Source: an uncultured Sterolibacteriaceae bacterium
Lineage (GTDB): Bacteria; Pseudomonadota; Gammaproteobacteria; Burkholderiales; Rhodocyclaceae
Direction: 5' to 3'
Length of the DNA: 64,000 nt
Assembly: GCA_937888595.1 (NCBI GenBank)
Contig: CALARK010000001.1
Location: 11,310-75,309 of the forward strand
The notes beneath the pieces were generated by a model, which was not told the origin of the DNA, ran no database searches, and worked only from the letters and a program-made list of their open reading frames with translations. A program made the position numbers and the translations under genes. Positions 1 through 8,678 of the stretch are shown in pieces. Positions within the stretch are counted from its first letter, which is position 1. Every line of letters starts with the position of its first letter.

Positions 1-1071
1 CTGTGCCGGCATCTTTTCGAGCAAAGCGCCCATCCCGCCCATCTTGCGCATCTGGCCGATCTGCTCCTTGAAGTCGTTGAGATCGAAGCCCTTGCCGGAT
101 TTCATCTTCTTGACGAATTCCTGCGCCTTGTCGTGATCAACGCCGCGTTGCGCCTCCTCGACCAGGCCCAGGATGTCACCCATGCCGAGGATGCGGCTGG
201 CCATGCGCTCGGGGTGGAATTCCTCGATGCCGGTCAGCTTCTCGCCGACGCCGGCGAACTTCAGCGGCTTGCCCGTGACATGCCGCACGGACAGCGCCGC
301 GCCGCCGCGCGCATCGCCATCGAGCTTGGTGAGGATCACGCCGGTCAGCGGCAGGGCCTCGTTGAAGGCTTTCGCCGTATTCACGGCATCCTGGCCCAGC
401 ATCGCGTCGACGACGAACAGCGTCTCGATCGGCTTGAGCTGCGCATGCAGTTCGCGGATCTCGGCCATCATGGCTTCGTCGATCGCCAGCCGGCCGGCGG
501 TATCGACGAACAGCACGTCATGGAAGTGCCGTTTCGCATGATCCAGTGCCGCAGCCGCGATCTCGGCGGGTTTCTGGCCGGCGGCGGAGGGGAAAAAGTC
601 GATCCCCGCCTGCGCCGCCACGGTTTTCAGCTGCTCGATGGCGGCCGGCCGATAGACGTCGCAACTGACTGCCAGGACCTTCTTCTTGTGGCGCTCCTTC
701 AGCCACTTGCCCAGTTTGGCCGTCGTCGTGGTCTTGCCGGCACCCTGCAGGCCCGACATCAGGATGATGGCCGGCGGCTGCGTGGCGAGATTGAGTTCGG
801 CCTTCGCACCGCCCATCAGCTCGGTCAATTCGCGATGCACCACCCCGACCAGCGCCTGGCCGGGGGTCAGCGAGCCGATGACCTCCTGCCCGACCGCCTT
901 TTCCTTCACCCGGGCGATGAAGTCCTTGACCACCGGCAGCGCGACATCGGCCTCGAGCAGGGCCATCCGCACCTCGCGAAGCATGTCGGCGATGTTTTCC
1001 TCGGACAGGCGGGCCTGTCCGCGCAGGGTCTTGACGACCTTGGCGAGCTTGGTGGTCAGGTTGTCGAGCAT
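1..1071 (-). CDS. ffh: Signal recognition particle protein Ffh (3' end outside window)
   Basis: This is the SRP54-type GTPase that binds signal-anchor sequences of nascent membrane proteins and delivers ribosomes to FtsY. The translation starts MLDNLTTKLAKVVKTLRGQ at position 1071. It shows the N domain, the G1 loop GLQGAGKTTTT, the DTAGR motif, the TKLDGDARGG motif and the beginning of the Met-rich M domain (KKMKSGKGFDLNDF). About 357 residues are visible of roughly 450 expected, so the RNA-binding end of the M domain lies beyond the window. The divergent ypjD-like and CorB-like genes are the usual neighbours of ffh in proteobacteria. Identification is secure. Confidence 0.97.
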   Translation of the reverse strand, partial: MLDNLTTKLAKVVKTLRGQARLSEENIADMLREVRMALLEADVALPVVKDFIARVKEKAVGQEVIGSLTPGQALVGVVHRELTELMGGAKAELNLATQPPAIILMSGLQGAGKTTTTAKLGKWLKERHKKKVLAVSCDVYRPAAIEQLKTVAAQAGIDFFPSAAGQKPAEIAAAALDHAKRHFHDVLFVDTAGRLAIDEAMMAEIRELHAQLKPIETLFVVDAMLGQDAVNTAKAFNEALPLTGVILTKLDGDARGGAALSVRHVTGKPLKFAGVGEKLTGIEEFHPERMASRILGMGDILGLVEEAQRGVDHDKAQEFVKKMKSGKGFDLNDFKEQIGQMRKMGGMGALLEKMPAQ

Positions 1072-1145
1072 GGGATCACGAAAGGAAGTCAAGCAGTCCG
1101 GCAGACGCAAAGGCCCGGACAAGGCTTGGTGTAGACTCCAAAAAT

Positions 1146-1994
1146 ATGCAAGCGATTCTACTGCATCCCTCGTGGCTGCACCTTCCGGCTGCTGCCCTCT
1201 ACGTCGGCCTGGCCGGCCACTTCTGGCGTACGCGCTGGCGCGGCGCCGTCCTCGACCAACCGGTCGCCGGCCTGGCTGTCTGGGAGCGCGCCTGGCTGGC
1301 CATCGCGCTGCTCCTGCATGGCGCCACCGTGGGGCTGGAGCTCTTTCCTCCCGGCAGCGAGGGCATGCGCTTCGGTTTCTCCGTCGCCTTGTCGATGATG
1401 ACCTGGCTGGCCGTCGCGCTGTACTGGATCGAAAGCTTCTACGCCCGCATGGAAGGCCTGCAGATGCTCGGCCTGCCGCTGGCGGCTGTCTGCAGCCTGT
1501 TGCCGTGGTTCCTGCCAGGACAGCACATCGTCGCGAACACCGGTTCGCTCGTATTCCGACTGCATTTCCTGATGGCCATGCTGGCCTACAGCCTGTTCAC
1601 ACTCTCGGCGCTGCATGCCATCCTGATGGCCGCAACGGAGCAACGCCTCCATCGCGGCCGCCTGACGCCCCTGTTCGCCGGCCTGCCACCGCTGCTGACG
1701 ATGGAGGCGCTGCTGTTCCGTCTCATCAACATCGCCTTCGTCCTGCTCACCCTCACCCTGGCGTCGGGCGTGCTGTTTTCCGAACAGATCTTCGGCAAAG
1801 CCCTGCCACTGAACCACAAGACCGTCTTCGCCCTGCTGTCATGGCTGATGTTCGGTGCATTGCTGGTCGGGCGGCATCGCTACGGCTGGCGTGGCCGCAC
1901 CGCCCTGCGCTGGACCCTGGCGGGCTTCGCGGTCCTGCTGCTGGCTTATGTCGGCAGCCGCTTCGTCCTCGAAGTCGTCCTCGGACGCCCCTGA
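1146..1994 (+). CDS. ypjD: Inner-membrane CcsA/YpjD family protein
   Basis: This is a 282-residue polytopic membrane protein of the cytochrome c assembly/HemX superfamily, YpjD branch. Around eight hydrophobic segments are spread over the whole length, beginning directly after the start (LLHPSWLHLPAAALYVGLAG). It is transcribed divergently from ffh and followed at once by a CorB-type transporter, the same arrangement as ffh-ypjD-yfjD in E. coli. YpjD has been linked to metal homeostasis rather than haem export in enterics, so the cytochrome-assembly label reflects ancestry only. The substrate is unknown. Confidence 0.85.
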   Translation: MQAILLHPSWLHLPAAALYVGLAGHFWRTRWRGAVLDQPVAGLAVWERAWLAIALLLHGATVGLELFPPGSEGMRFGFSVALSMMTWLAVALYWIESFYARMEGLQMLGLPLAAVCSLLPWFLPGQHIVANTGSLVFRLHFLMAMLAYSLFTLSALHAILMAATEQRLHRGRLTPLFAGLPPLLTMEALLFRLINIAFVLLTLTLASGVLFSEQIFGKALPLNHKTVFALLSWLMFGALLVGRHRYGWRGRTALRWTLAGFAVLLLAYVGSRFVLEVVLGRP

Positions 1995-1995
1995 T

Positions 1996-3258
1996 TTGGA
2001 AGATATCCCCCTAGGCGCATTGCTCGCCGCACTGATCATCCTGCTCGTCCTCTCGGCTTTCTTCTCGATGTCCGAGACCAGCATGATGGCCGCCAACCGC
2101 TACCGCCTGCGCCATCGCGCCGGCCAGGGCGACCGTGGAGCACGGCTGGCGCTGTCGTTGCTGGAGGCCACCGATCGCCTGCTGGGCGTGATCCTGCTCG
2201 GCAACAACCTCGTGAATGCCGGTGCCGCCACGCTGGTCAGCGTGATCACCATTCACCTGGTCGGCCAGGAAGAATGGGCCCTCGGCCTGGCGACGCTGTT
2301 CACCACCTTCGTCATCCTGATCTGCTCCGAAATCACGCCCAAGGTCATCGCCGCCACCTATGCCGACCGTATCACCCCGGTGCTGGCCTACCTGCTCTGG
2401 CCCCTGCTGCGCCTCTTCCACCCGATCGTCTGGTTCGTCAATCTGTTTTCGCGCGGCCTGCTGGGCCTGCTGGGAATCAAACCCAGGGGCATGGCCGAGG
2501 CGCCTCACCTGACAGCCGACGAGCTGCGTTCCGTCGTCCTCGAGTCAGGCCAGTTCATCCCCTCCGAACACCGCGCGATTCTGGTGAACATCTTCGATCT
2601 GGAGCACATCACCGTGGAGGACATCATGACTCCCCGCGGTGAAATCGAAAGCATCGACATCGCCGCGCCGATTCGGGAAATATCGGACAAGCTGGCAACC
2701 AGTTTCCACACGCGGCTGCCGGTTTACGAAGGCGAGCCGGGCAACGTCATCGGAGTCGTCCACTTGCGCCGCCTGCTGGGAGGTGCACTGGCGAGCGAGC
2801 TCGACATTGGGCTGCTGAAGGAAAACCTCTCCGAACCTTATTTCATCCCGGCGGAAACTCCGGCCTATGCCCAGTTGCGCTTCTTCCGCGAAAACCGCCA
2901 GCGCCTCGGCCTCGTCGTCGACGAATACGGCGAACTGCTGGGCTTGGTCACGATCGAGGACATCGTTGAAGAAATCGTCGGTAAATTCACGACCGGCATG
3001 CCCGGCAGCACGGCCGCTTTTGCCTGGAGCGATGAGGGGTTCGCGCTGATCGACGGCGGCTACAGCCTGCGTGAAATCAACCGCCTGCTGTCCCTCGACC
3101 TGCCGATCGATGGGCCCAAGACGCTCAATGGCCTGATCATCGAGCATCTCCAGGACATCCCCGAAATCGGGGTCGGCCTGCGCATCAACGGCATCGCCAT
3201 GGAAATCGTCCAAACCGAAAACCGGCGCATCAAGGTCGTGAAGATCTATCGTCCCTAG
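1996..3258 (+). CDS. CNNM/CorB-family transporter (DUF21, CBS pair, CorC_HlyC)
   Basis: This is a 420-residue membrane protein related to E. coli YfjD/CorB, associated with Mg/Co efflux. It has a DUF21 transmembrane domain (about residues 5-190) with the family segment YRLRHRAGQGDRGAR and the phrase LLGNNLVN, a pair of CBS domains (about 200-325, VEDIMTPRGEIE and LVTIEDIVEEIVG) and a C-terminal CorC_HlyC domain (about 335-415). The frame is open upstream, but homology begins at TTG 1996 (reads MEDIPLGALLAAL), two bases after the ypjD stop. I therefore chose that start; the first downstream ATG would delete the first membrane helix. A shorter CorC relative lies at 62391-63233. Confidence 0.88.
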   Translation: MEDIPLGALLAALIILLVLSAFFSMSETSMMAANRYRLRHRAGQGDRGARLALSLLEATDRLLGVILLGNNLVNAGAATLVSVITIHLVGQEEWALGLATLFTTFVILICSEITPKVIAATYADRITPVLAYLLWPLLRLFHPIVWFVNLFSRGLLGLLGIKPRGMAEAPHLTADELRSVVLESGQFIPSEHRAILVNIFDLEHITVEDIMTPRGEIESIDIAAPIREISDKLATSFHTRLPVYEGEPGNVIGVVHLRRLLGGALASELDIGLLKENLSEPYFIPAETPAYAQLRFFRENRQRLGLVVDEYGELLGLVTIEDIVEEIVGKFTTGMPGSTAAFAWSDEGFALIDGGYSLREINRLLSLDLPIDGPKTLNGLIIEHLQDIPEIGVGLRINGIAMEIVQTENRRIKVVKIYRP

Positions 3259-3302
3259 TCTTCCAAGCGCCAATTCCCCGGGAAAACCCGAAATATTCCG
3301 CC

Positions 3303-3331
3303 TTTACAAGGCCCGGCGGGCGAGGCATTAT
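3303..3331 (+). promoter_or_regulatory. Candidate sigma-70 promoter of pilC-pilD
   Basis: A -35-like TTTACA (3303-3308) is separated by 17 bases from a -10-like CATTAT (3326-3331), 30 bases before the pilC start codon. A ribosome-binding site GAGGAG lies just upstream of the ATG. The match is good for a GC-rich genome, but it is by eye only. Confidence 0.45.
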
Positions 3332-3360
3332 CACTCTGCATAACGGCTCGAGGAGCAGGC

Positions 3361-4575
3361 ATGGCATCCCCCAAGAAAGACGACTCCCAGGCGGTATTCA
3401 CGTGGGAAGGCAAGGACAAGAGCGGCAAGATCGTTCGCGGCGAATTGCGTGCCGCAACGGAAACCGTCGTCCGTACCACCCTGCGACGCCAGGGCATTCT
3501 CGTCACCAAGGCCAAAAAGCAGAGCTTCAGGAAAGGGGGGAAGGTCACCGACAAGGACGTAACCTTGTTCACGCGCCAGATGGCGACCATGATGAAGTCC
3601 GGCGTGCCGCTCCTGCAAGCCTTCGACATCGTCGGCAAGGGGGCCTCCAATGCCGCTGTCGGCAAACTGCTGACGGACATCAAGACCGATGTCGAGACGG
3701 GCTCAGCGCTGAACCAGGCCTTCCGCAAATACCCGCTGTACTTCGACCAGCTCTATTGCAACCTCGTCGAAGCCGGCGAGCAGGCGGGCATCCTCGACCA
3801 GTTGCTCGATCGACTGGCCACCTACAAGGAAAAGACCCAGGCGATCATCTCGAAGATCAAGAGCGCCCTCTTTTACCCGGTTTCGGTATTGGTGGTCGCC
3901 TTCGTCGTCATGGCCGTCATCATGATTTTCGTCGTGCCTTCATTCAAGAAGGTCTTCACCAACTTCGGTGCCGACTTGCCGGGGCCCACCTTGGTTGTCA
4001 TCGGCATCTCGGATTATTTCGTCGCCAACTGGTATCTGATCTTCGGCATCATCGGTGGCGGCCTCTATGCATTCTTTTATACGTGGAAGCGCTCCGAAAA
4101 AATGCAGATACTCATGGATCGGCTCGCCCTGCGTTTGCCGATCTTCGGCGAGGTCATCCGCAAGGCGACCATCGCCCGCTGGACCCGCACCCTGTCCACC
4201 ATGTTCGCTGCCGGCGTGCCGCTGGTCGAGGCGCTCGATTCGGTCGGCGGCGCCTCCGGCAACTACATCTACCGGCAGGCAACCAAGCAGATCAAGGCCG
4301 AGATCAGTACCGGTTCGAGCCTGACGGTCGCCATGCAGAACGCGAACGTCTTCCCCAACATGGTGATCCAGATGATCGCCATCGGCGAGGAATCCGGCCA
4401 GCTCGACGCGATGAGCGGCAAGGTGGCGGATTTCTACGAAGCCGAAGTGGATGATGCGGTCGAATCCCTATCCAGCCTCATGGAGCCGATGATCATGGTC
4501 GTGCTCGGTACATTGATCGGCGGCATCATCGTCGCGATGTACCTGCCGATCTTCAAGCTCGGCGCCGTCGTTTAA
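3361..4575 (+). CDS. pilC: Type IV pilus inner-membrane platform protein PilC
   Basis: This is a 404-residue polytopic protein of the type II secretion F family. It forms the inner-membrane platform on which the PilB/PilT ATPases act. Two T2SSF repeats are visible (about residues 70-192 and 273-395): the first begins FTRQMATMMKSGVPLLQAF, the second RTLSTMFAAGVPLVEALDSV, each followed by hydrophobic helices. The 5' region encodes the usual FTWEGKDKSGKIVRGE start. It is followed after 7 bases by pilD and preceded by its own likely promoter. pilB, normally just upstream, is absent from the window, so the ATPase must be encoded elsewhere. Confidence 0.95.
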   Translation: MASPKKDDSQAVFTWEGKDKSGKIVRGELRAATETVVRTTLRRQGILVTKAKKQSFRKGGKVTDKDVTLFTRQMATMMKSGVPLLQAFDIVGKGASNAAVGKLLTDIKTDVETGSALNQAFRKYPLYFDQLYCNLVEAGEQAGILDQLLDRLATYKEKTQAIISKIKSALFYPVSVLVVAFVVMAVIMIFVVPSFKKVFTNFGADLPGPTLVVIGISDYFVANWYLIFGIIGGGLYAFFYTWKRSEKMQILMDRLALRLPIFGEVIRKATIARWTRTLSTMFAAGVPLVEALDSVGGASGNYIYRQATKQIKAEISTGSSLTVAMQNANVFPNMVIQMIAIGEESGQLDAMSGKVADFYEAEVDDAVESLSSLMEPMIMVVLGTLIGGIIVAMYLPIFKLGAVV

Positions 4576-4582
4576 CCTGGTC

Positions 4583-5428
4583 ATGGTCAGCCTCGATCCC
4601 ATGGCGCTGGCTGCAGCCAGCGCACTGTTCGGCCTGCTCATCGGCAGCTTCCTGAATGTCGTCATTCATCGCCTGCCGATCATGATGGAACGGGATTGGC
4701 GTGCTCAATGCGCCGAACTGGCGGGGAGCGAGCCCCCAGCCACGGAACCGCTGTCGCTGATCGCACCCCGGTCGCGCTGCCCGCAGTGCGGACGGCAGAT
4801 TCGTGCGCTGGAGAACATTCCCATCCTCAGCTACCTGCTGCTGCGCGGTCGTTGCCCGGGCTGCCGTCAGGACATCAGTCTGCGCTACCCGCTGGTCGAA
4901 GCCCTTACCGGCGTGCTGTTCGGCTACGTCGGCTGGCATTACGGGCTGTCGCTTGCCGGTGCCGGCGCCCTGCTGTTCGTGGCGGCGATGATCGCCCTCA
5001 CGTTCATCGACTTCGATACCCAGCTCCTGCCCGACGACATCACCCTCCCGCTGCTCTGGGCCGGATTGCTGTTCAACCTGGCGGGGGCCTTCGCGACCCT
5101 GCCGAATGCCGTCATCGGTGCGGCGGCTGGCTATCTCGTCCTCTGGTCGGTCTATTGGCTGTTCAAACTGGCCACCGGCAAGGAAGGCATGGGCTACGGC
5201 GACTTCAAGCTGCTCGCCGCCATCGGTGCCTGGCTGGGCTGGGAACTGCTCCCGATGGTCATCCTGCTCTCGTCGTTCGTGGGCGCGCTCGTCGGCATCG
5301 CCCTGATCGTGTTGGCTCGCCATGGCCGCAACGTCCCCATTCCCTTCGGGCCCTACCTGGCTGCCGCCGGGCTCATCGCCCTGTTCTGGGGGCCCCAGCT
5401 GAACCGGAGCCTCCTCGGGCTGGGCTGA
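4583..5428 (+). CDS. pilD: Type IV prepilin peptidase/N-methyltransferase PilD
   Basis: This 281-residue polytopic aspartic protease cleaves and N-methylates type IV prepilins and pseudopilins. The zinc-binding N-terminal domain is intact, with Cys66, Cys69, Cys91 and Cys94 in two CxxC pairs. The catalytic aspartates are seen in FIDFDTQLLPDD (Asp143/145 region) and in GYGDFK (Asp207). It lies seven bases after pilC and is probably cotranscribed. It presumably serves the pilC system and also the MSHA-type pilus whose assembly genes lie at 25-31 kb. Identification is secure. Confidence 0.95.
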   Translation: MVSLDPMALAAASALFGLLIGSFLNVVIHRLPIMMERDWRAQCAELAGSEPPATEPLSLIAPRSRCPQCGRQIRALENIPILSYLLLRGRCPGCRQDISLRYPLVEALTGVLFGYVGWHYGLSLAGAGALLFVAAMIALTFIDFDTQLLPDDITLPLLWAGLLFNLAGAFATLPNAVIGAAAGYLVLWSVYWLFKLATGKEGMGYGDFKLLAAIGAWLGWELLPMVILLSSFVGALVGIALIVLARHGRNVPIPFGPYLAAAGLIALFWGPQLNRSLLGLG

Positions 5429-5492
5429 GCTTGAATTCCATGCGGCCGGCACCGATTTACGGCGGCACCGGTGCCCGGCACCCAAGCGCTTA

Positions 5493-5498
5493 TATAAT
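5493..5498 (+). promoter_or_regulatory. Possible -10 element upstream of fmdB
   Basis: A perfect TATAAT lies 25 bases before the fmdB start in the 94-base gap after pilD. No convincing -35 box is visible at the usual distance, so this is only a weak promoter candidate. Confidence 0.25.
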
Positions 5499-5522
5499 TT
5501 GTGGAATTTCCCGGAGAAAATC

Positions 5523-5789
5523 ATGCCGATCTACGCGTATCGATGCAGCCAGTGCGGTTTCGAGAAGGACGTCCTGCAGAAGATGTCCGACTCCCCGTTG
5601 ACCCTGTGTCCGGAATGCAATACCGAAAACTTCAGCAAGCAGCTCACCGCCGCCGGCTTCCAGTTGAAGGGCAGCGGCTGGTATCAAACCGACTTCAAGG
5701 GCGGAACAAAATCGACGCCCAAGGCCCCCACATCCGATAGTCCGCCGCCCTGCCAGGGTGGCACGGGTGCCTGCCCCTCCTGCAACTGA
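5523..5789 (+). CDS. FmdB-family zinc-ribbon regulatory protein
   Basis: This is an 88-residue protein of the FmdB/putative regulatory zinc-ribbon family. It starts MPIYAYRCSQCG and has two CxxC pairs (Cys8/11 and Cys29/32) that should bind one zinc. The C-terminal part is low complexity (Thr, Ser, Pro, Gly) and ends with a CPSCN tail. An in-frame extension to 5499 exists, but ATG 5523 has the GGAG ribosome site and fits the family start. The role is unknown; members are commonly found next to DUF502 and aspS in betaproteobacteria, as here. Confidence 0.88.
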   Translation: MPIYAYRCSQCGFEKDVLQKMSDSPLTLCPECNTENFSKQLTAAGFQLKGSGWYQTDFKGGTKSTPKAPTSDSPPPCQGGTGACPSCN

Positions 5790-5793
5790 TTTC

Positions 5794-6438
5794 GTGACGC
5801 CGCTGCGCAAATACTTCATCACCGGACTCCTGATCTGGATTCCGCTGGTGATCACCATCTGGGTGCTGACGGTGATCGTCGGCACCATGGACCAGTCGCT
5901 GCGCGTGCTGCCGCGCGCGATCCACCCGGAAACGCTGCTCGGGTTCAACATCCCCGGCGTTGGCGCCTTGCTGACCCTGCTGGTGGTCTTCCTGACCGGC
6001 CTGGTTACGGCCAACATCATCGGCCAGCGCCTGATCCGCTTCTGGGAGGCCCTGCTCGCGCGCATCCCGGTCGTCAAGTCGATCTACTACAGCGTCAAGC
6101 AGGTCAGCGACACCCTGTTCTCCGGCAGCGGCGAGGCCTTCCGCAAGGTGCTGCTGGTGCACTACCCCCATCCCGGCGCCTGGTCGGTCGCTTTCCAGAC
6201 CGGCACGCCGGCCCGGCAGATCGGCGACCTGCTCGACGACGAGCATGTCAGCGTCTTCATTCCCACCGCACCCAGCCCGGTCAACGGCTTCTTCTTCTTC
6301 GTCAAGAAAAGCGAAACCATCGAGCTCGACATCAGCGTCGACGACGCGCTGAAGTACATCGTGTCGATGGGCGTCGTCCCGCCCGTGCAGCGCCAGCCCA
6401 ACCCAGGTTTCATTTTGGGACGCGCCCAGAACGAGTAA
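5794..6438 (+). CDS. DUF502 family inner-membrane protein
   Basis: This 214-residue protein of the DUF502 family has two strong transmembrane helices near the N terminus (FITGLLIWIPLVITIWVL and LLTLLVVFLTGLVTANIIG), followed by a soluble domain. The conserved phrase RIPVVKSIYYSVKQ is present. I start at GTG 5794 (MTPLRKYF), four bases after the fmdB stop. A GTG at 5758 would add 12 residues overlapping fmdB and is less likely. Function is unknown; its constant position beside aspS suggests only conserved linkage. Confidence 0.85.
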   Translation: MTPLRKYFITGLLIWIPLVITIWVLTVIVGTMDQSLRVLPRAIHPETLLGFNIPGVGALLTLLVVFLTGLVTANIIGQRLIRFWEALLARIPVVKSIYYSVKQVSDTLFSGSGEAFRKVLLVHYPHPGAWSVAFQTGTPARQIGDLLDDEHVSVFIPTAPSPVNGFFFFVKKSETIELDISVDDALKYIVSMGVVPPVQRQPNPGFILGRAQNE

Positions 6439-6460
6439 CCCATTTGCATCCACGTGCGCC

Positions 6461-6484
6461 GCCGTCCCGCGAGCGCCGACTTTT
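6461..6484 (+). repeat. Dispersed 24-bp repeat, copy 1 (intergenic)
   Basis: Two mismatches to the consensus, both in the centre (GCGAGCG). It lies between the DUF502 gene and aspS, ending 16 bases before the aspS start codon, so it is in the aspS leader. Confidence 0.85.
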
Positions 6485-6500
6485 GAAAGCTTAAACTCCC

Positions 6501-8300
6501 ATGCGTACCCATTACTGCGGCCAACTCAACGCCAGCCATATTGATCAGATCGTCACCCTCTGCGGCTGGAACCACCGCCGGCGCGACCACGGCGGCGTGA
6601 TCTTCATCGACCTGCGCGACCGTGAAGGCATCGCCCAGATCGTCTGCGATCCCGACCGCCCCGAGATGTTCAAGCTGGCCGAGGCCGTGCGCAACGAGTT
6701 CGTGCTCAGGATCACCGGCAAGGTGCGCCGCCGCCCGGCCGGCACCGAAAACGCCAACATGCCGTCCGGCGAGGTCGAGATCCTCTGCCACGAACTGGAA
6801 ATCCTCAACGCCGCCGTCACGCCGCCCTTCCAACTCGACGAAGAGAACCTGTCGGAGAACGTGCGCCTGACCCATCGCGTCATCGACCTGCGCCGGCCGC
6901 AGATGCAGAAGAACATGATGCTGCGCTACAAGACCGCACGCGCCTTCCGCCGCTTCCTCGACGACCACGGCTTCATCGACATCGAGACGCCGATGCTGAC
7001 CAAGTCCACACCCGAAGGCGCCCGCGACTACCTGGTGCCCTCGCGCGTACATCCGGGTCAGTTCTTCGCCCTGCCGCAAAGCCCGCAGCTCTTCAAGCAG
7101 ATGCTGATGGTCGCCGGCTTCGACCGCTACTACCAGATCACCAAGTGCTTCCGCGACGAAGACCTGCGCGCCGACCGCCAGCCCGAATTCACCCAAGTGG
7201 ATATCGAGACCTCGTTCATGGACGAGACTGCGATCACCGGCCTCATTGAGCAACTGATCCGCTACGTCTTCAAGGACGCCATCGACGTCGACCTGCCCGA
7301 TCCCTTCCCGCGCATGAGCTACACCGAGGCGATGCGCCGCTTCGGCTCCGACAAGCCGGACCTGCGCGTGACGCTGGAATTGACCGAAGTCACCGACGCC
7401 GTCGCCGATGTCGCCTTCAAGGTGTTCTCGGGGCCCGCCACCACGGGCGGCCGCGTCGCGGCGCTGCGCATTCCCGGCGGCGCCTCGCTCACCCGCGGCG
7501 AGATCGACGGCTACACCGAGTTCGTCAAGATCTATGGCGCCAAGGGCCTCGCCTACATCAAGGTCAACGACGTCAGCAAGCTCAACGAGGAAGGCCTGCA
7601 ATCGCCGATCGTCAAGAACATCCACGAGGCCGCGCTGAAGGCCATCATGGAACGCACCGGCGCCCAGTCCGGCGACCTGATCTTCTTCGGCGCCGACAAG
7701 ACCAAGGTGGTGAACGATGCCCTCGGCGCGCTGCGCAGCAAGATCGGCCACGAGAAGGGCTACGTCAATGGCAAAGCCTGGGAACCGGTCTGGGTCGTCG
7801 ACTTCCCGATGTTCGAATACGATGAGGAAGACAAGCGCTGGACGGCCTGCCACCACCCCTTCACCTCCCCGAAGGACGGCCACGACGAGCTGATGAAAAC
7901 GAACCCCGGCGAATGCCTCGCCAAGGCCTACGACCTCGCCCTCAACGGCTGGGAAATCGGCGGCGGCTCGGTACGTATCCACAAGGCCGACGTGCAGGCG
8001 CGCGTCTTCGAGGCACTGGGCATCGGCGAGGAGGAGCAGCGCCTCAAGTTCGGCTTCCTGCTCGACGCGCTCAAGTACGGCGCACCGCCGCACGGCGGCC
8101 TGGCCTTCGGCCTCGACCGCATCGTCACCATGATGACCGGCGCCGAGTCGATCCGCGACGTGATCGCCTTCCCGAAGACCCAGCGTGCCCAGTGCCTGCT
8201 CACCGACGCGCCCTCCGGCGTGGACGAGAAACAGTTGCGCGAACTGCACATCCGCCTGCGCCAGAAGGTCGAGACGCAAGTCGAGGTCGGCAAGTCCTGA
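6501..8300 (+). CDS. aspS: Aspartyl-tRNA synthetase (probably non-discriminating)
   Basis: This is a 599-residue class IIb synthetase that charges tRNA-Asp. It shows the N-terminal OB anticodon-binding domain (RRRDHGGVIFIDLRDREG), class II motif 2 (KCFRDEDLRADRQPEFTQ), the bacterial GAD insertion (about 285-420) and motif 3 (GLAFGLDRIV). His30 in the RRDHGG loop, and the RPAG turn further on, match the Pseudomonas aeruginosa enzyme, which also aspartylates tRNA-Asn, whereas E. coli has Leu at the His position. I infer a non-discriminating enzyme working with GatCAB. Copy 1 of the dispersed repeat occupies the leader. Confidence 0.96.
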   Translation: MRTHYCGQLNASHIDQIVTLCGWNHRRRDHGGVIFIDLRDREGIAQIVCDPDRPEMFKLAEAVRNEFVLRITGKVRRRPAGTENANMPSGEVEILCHELEILNAAVTPPFQLDEENLSENVRLTHRVIDLRRPQMQKNMMLRYKTARAFRRFLDDHGFIDIETPMLTKSTPEGARDYLVPSRVHPGQFFALPQSPQLFKQMLMVAGFDRYYQITKCFRDEDLRADRQPEFTQVDIETSFMDETAITGLIEQLIRYVFKDAIDVDLPDPFPRMSYTEAMRRFGSDKPDLRVTLELTEVTDAVADVAFKVFSGPATTGGRVAALRIPGGASLTRGEIDGYTEFVKIYGAKGLAYIKVNDVSKLNEEGLQSPIVKNIHEAALKAIMERTGAQSGDLIFFGADKTKVVNDALGALRSKIGHEKGYVNGKAWEPVWVVDFPMFEYDEEDKRWTACHHPFTSPKDGHDELMKTNPGECLAKAYDLALNGWEIGGGSVRIHKADVQARVFEALGIGEEEQRLKFGFLLDALKYGAPPHGGLAFGLDRIVTMMTGAESIRDVIAFPKTQRAQCLLTDAPSGVDEKQLRELHIRLRQKVETQVEVGKS

Positions 8301-8650
8301 TGCGTTTCCTGCTTTCCCTGCTGCTGGCCTTCCAGTTCGGTCTGGCCGGCAGCGCATGGGCGCAGGAGATCGGGCAAGACGAACTGCCTCCCGAGGGCCG
8401 GGTGGTGCTGGGCCTGATCAGCGCCGGCGGTCCTTTTCCCTACAAAAGGGATGGCATCACCTTCGGCAATTTCGAAAAGCGCCTGCCTCTCCAGCGCCGC
8501 GGCTACTATCGGGAATACACCGTCCCCACGCCCGGTCTGAAGCATCGCGGGGCACGGCGCATCGTCTGCGGCGGCTGGCAAAGGCAGCAGCCGGACGCCT
8601 GCTGGTACACCGCCGACCACTACCGCAGCTTCCGGCAGATCGCCGACTGA
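8300..8650 (+). CDS. Secreted guanyl-specific ribonuclease (N1/T1, barnase/RNase Sa type)
   Basis: This 116-residue protein has a clear signal peptide (MRFLLSLLLAFQFGLAGSAWA) and a microbial ribonuclease domain. The match to Streptomyces RNase Sa is strong: GGPFPYKRDGITFGN, RRGYYREYTVPTPG and YTADHYRSF. The catalytic Glu (Glu72), an active-site Arg in HRGARRI and the general-acid His (His107) are all present, so it should be active on RNA 3' of guanosine. Its ATG overlaps the aspS stop (TGATG), implying coupled translation. A barstar-like gene follows 28 bases downstream, giving a toxin/inhibitor pair. The export signal suggests extracellular or periplasmic action. Confidence 0.9.
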   Translation: MRFLLSLLLAFQFGLAGSAWAQEIGQDELPPEGRVVLGLISAGGPFPYKRDGITFGNFEKRLPLQRRGYYREYTVPTPGLKHRGARRIVCGGWQRQQPDACWYTADHYRSFRQIAD

Positions 8651-8678
8651 ACGCCCGCTGAACACCCCTGAGCACTCC

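Noticed and set aside
6162..8357. 731-codon minus-strand open frame antisense to aspS
   Set aside because: Antisense shadow; aspS is unambiguous.
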